From CAYWTX01 sp964461295 (GTDB lineage Bacteria; Planctomycetota; Phycisphaerae; SM23-33): DNA of 5,885 nucleotides. Of the stretch, positions 5,796 to 5,885 are shown piece after piece. Location of the stretch: positions 1 through 5,885 of the forward strand of contig CAYWTX010000420.1 of assembly GCA_964461295.1 (NCBI GenBank). The letters run 5' to 3'. Numbering within the stretch: the stretch's first letter is position 1; every line of letters begins with the position of its first letter. The translations under genes and the position numbers were made by a program. The notes below the pieces were generated by a model. That model searched no databases and was not told where the DNA came from. It saw nothing but the letters and a program-made list of their open reading frames with translations.

Positions 5796-5885
5796 GCGGA
5801 AGGGACGGAGCCGGGGCGTGTCGCCCCGGTCGGGTACGGACCGGCAATGGCGTCCGTCGCGAACGCGCAGTAACCGGTTTCCGAT
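5796..5885 (+). repeat. GGAG hairpin repeat, copy D (truncated by window end)
   Basis: It starts GCGGAAGGGACGGAG, with the hairpin CCGGGGCG-TGT-CGCCCCGG at 5811-5829 and the linker up to TTTCCGAT at the window edge. The right inverted arm, if any, lies outside. In the linker it is closer to copy A (CGCAGTAACCGGTTTCC) than copy C is. Confidence 0.82.

Larger units (their letters stand above)
5553..5885. other. Gene-free, repeat-filled region downstream of pilC
   Basis: These 333 bases hold no credible gene. From 5572 onward they consist of 30-bp repeats and two GGAG hairpin copies, continuing to the window edge. A 245-base + strand ORF at 5628-5873 lies entirely in repeat copies and has no ribosome binding site. 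No promoter for a following gene and no U-tract terminator for pilC are visible. Confidence 0.8.
5611..5885 (+). repeat. 148-bp tandem duplication (30-bp unit plus GGAG hairpin element), second copy cut by the window edge
   Basis: Bases 5611-5758 are repeated from 5759 with a constant offset of 148. Over the 127 comparable positions I count seven substitutions and no gaps. Each copy consists of one 30-bp unit followed by one GGAG hairpin and its linker. The duplication may continue beyond the window. Confidence 0.88.

Noticed and set aside
5628..5873. 81-codon + strand ORF downstream of pilC
   Set aside because: It consists entirely of repeat copies C and D, has no ribosome binding site, and resembles no protein family I recognise.

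Overview
The window is a GC-rich stretch of a bacterial chromosome carrying part of a type IV pilus (T4P) assembly cluster, with every gene on the + strand. The order is: C-terminus of a PilO-like protein, a PilP/GspC-like inner-membrane protein, the extension ATPase PilB, the retraction ATPase PilT and the inner-membrane platform protein PilC. The contiguous B-T-C order and the presence of PilT with its AIRNLIRE-type motif favour a pilus over a type II secretion system, although PilO, PilP, PilB and PilC all have GspM, GspC, GspE and GspF counterparts. The taxon cannot be fixed from the sequence. The GC-rich coding sequence, the Gram-negative-type PilO/PilP components and the repeat-laden spacers would fit an environmental lineage such as Planctomycetota, but that is a guess.

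Layout: 1-183 pilO end; 165-830 pilP-like gene overlapping it; 831-1020 spacer holding a nested inverted-repeat element; 1021-2820 pilB; 2821-3123 spacer with five 24-bp tandem repeats running into a 146-bp palindrome; 3124-4185 pilT; 4186-4325 spacer with two 27-bp tandem repeats running into a single copy of the same hairpin; 4326-5552 pilC; 5553-5885 non-coding, with 30-bp repeats and two more hairpin copies in a 148-bp tandem duplication cut by the window edge.

Working together: PilO and the PilP-like protein form part of the periplasmic alignment subcomplex. PilB powers pilin polymerisation through PilC, and PilT powers depolymerisation on the same platform. All coding genes are ordinary and intact apart from pilO, which is cut by the window start.

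The unusual content lies in the spacers. Two unrelated families of short hairpins are present, one preceded by GTAG and one by GGAG. Each occurs at least once as a head-to-head inverted pair, the architecture described for REP sequences and REPINs. The GGAG family is present after pilB, pilT and pilC, each time fused at the same GCGGAA junction to a short tandem array whose unit length differs by locus (24, 27, 30 bp).
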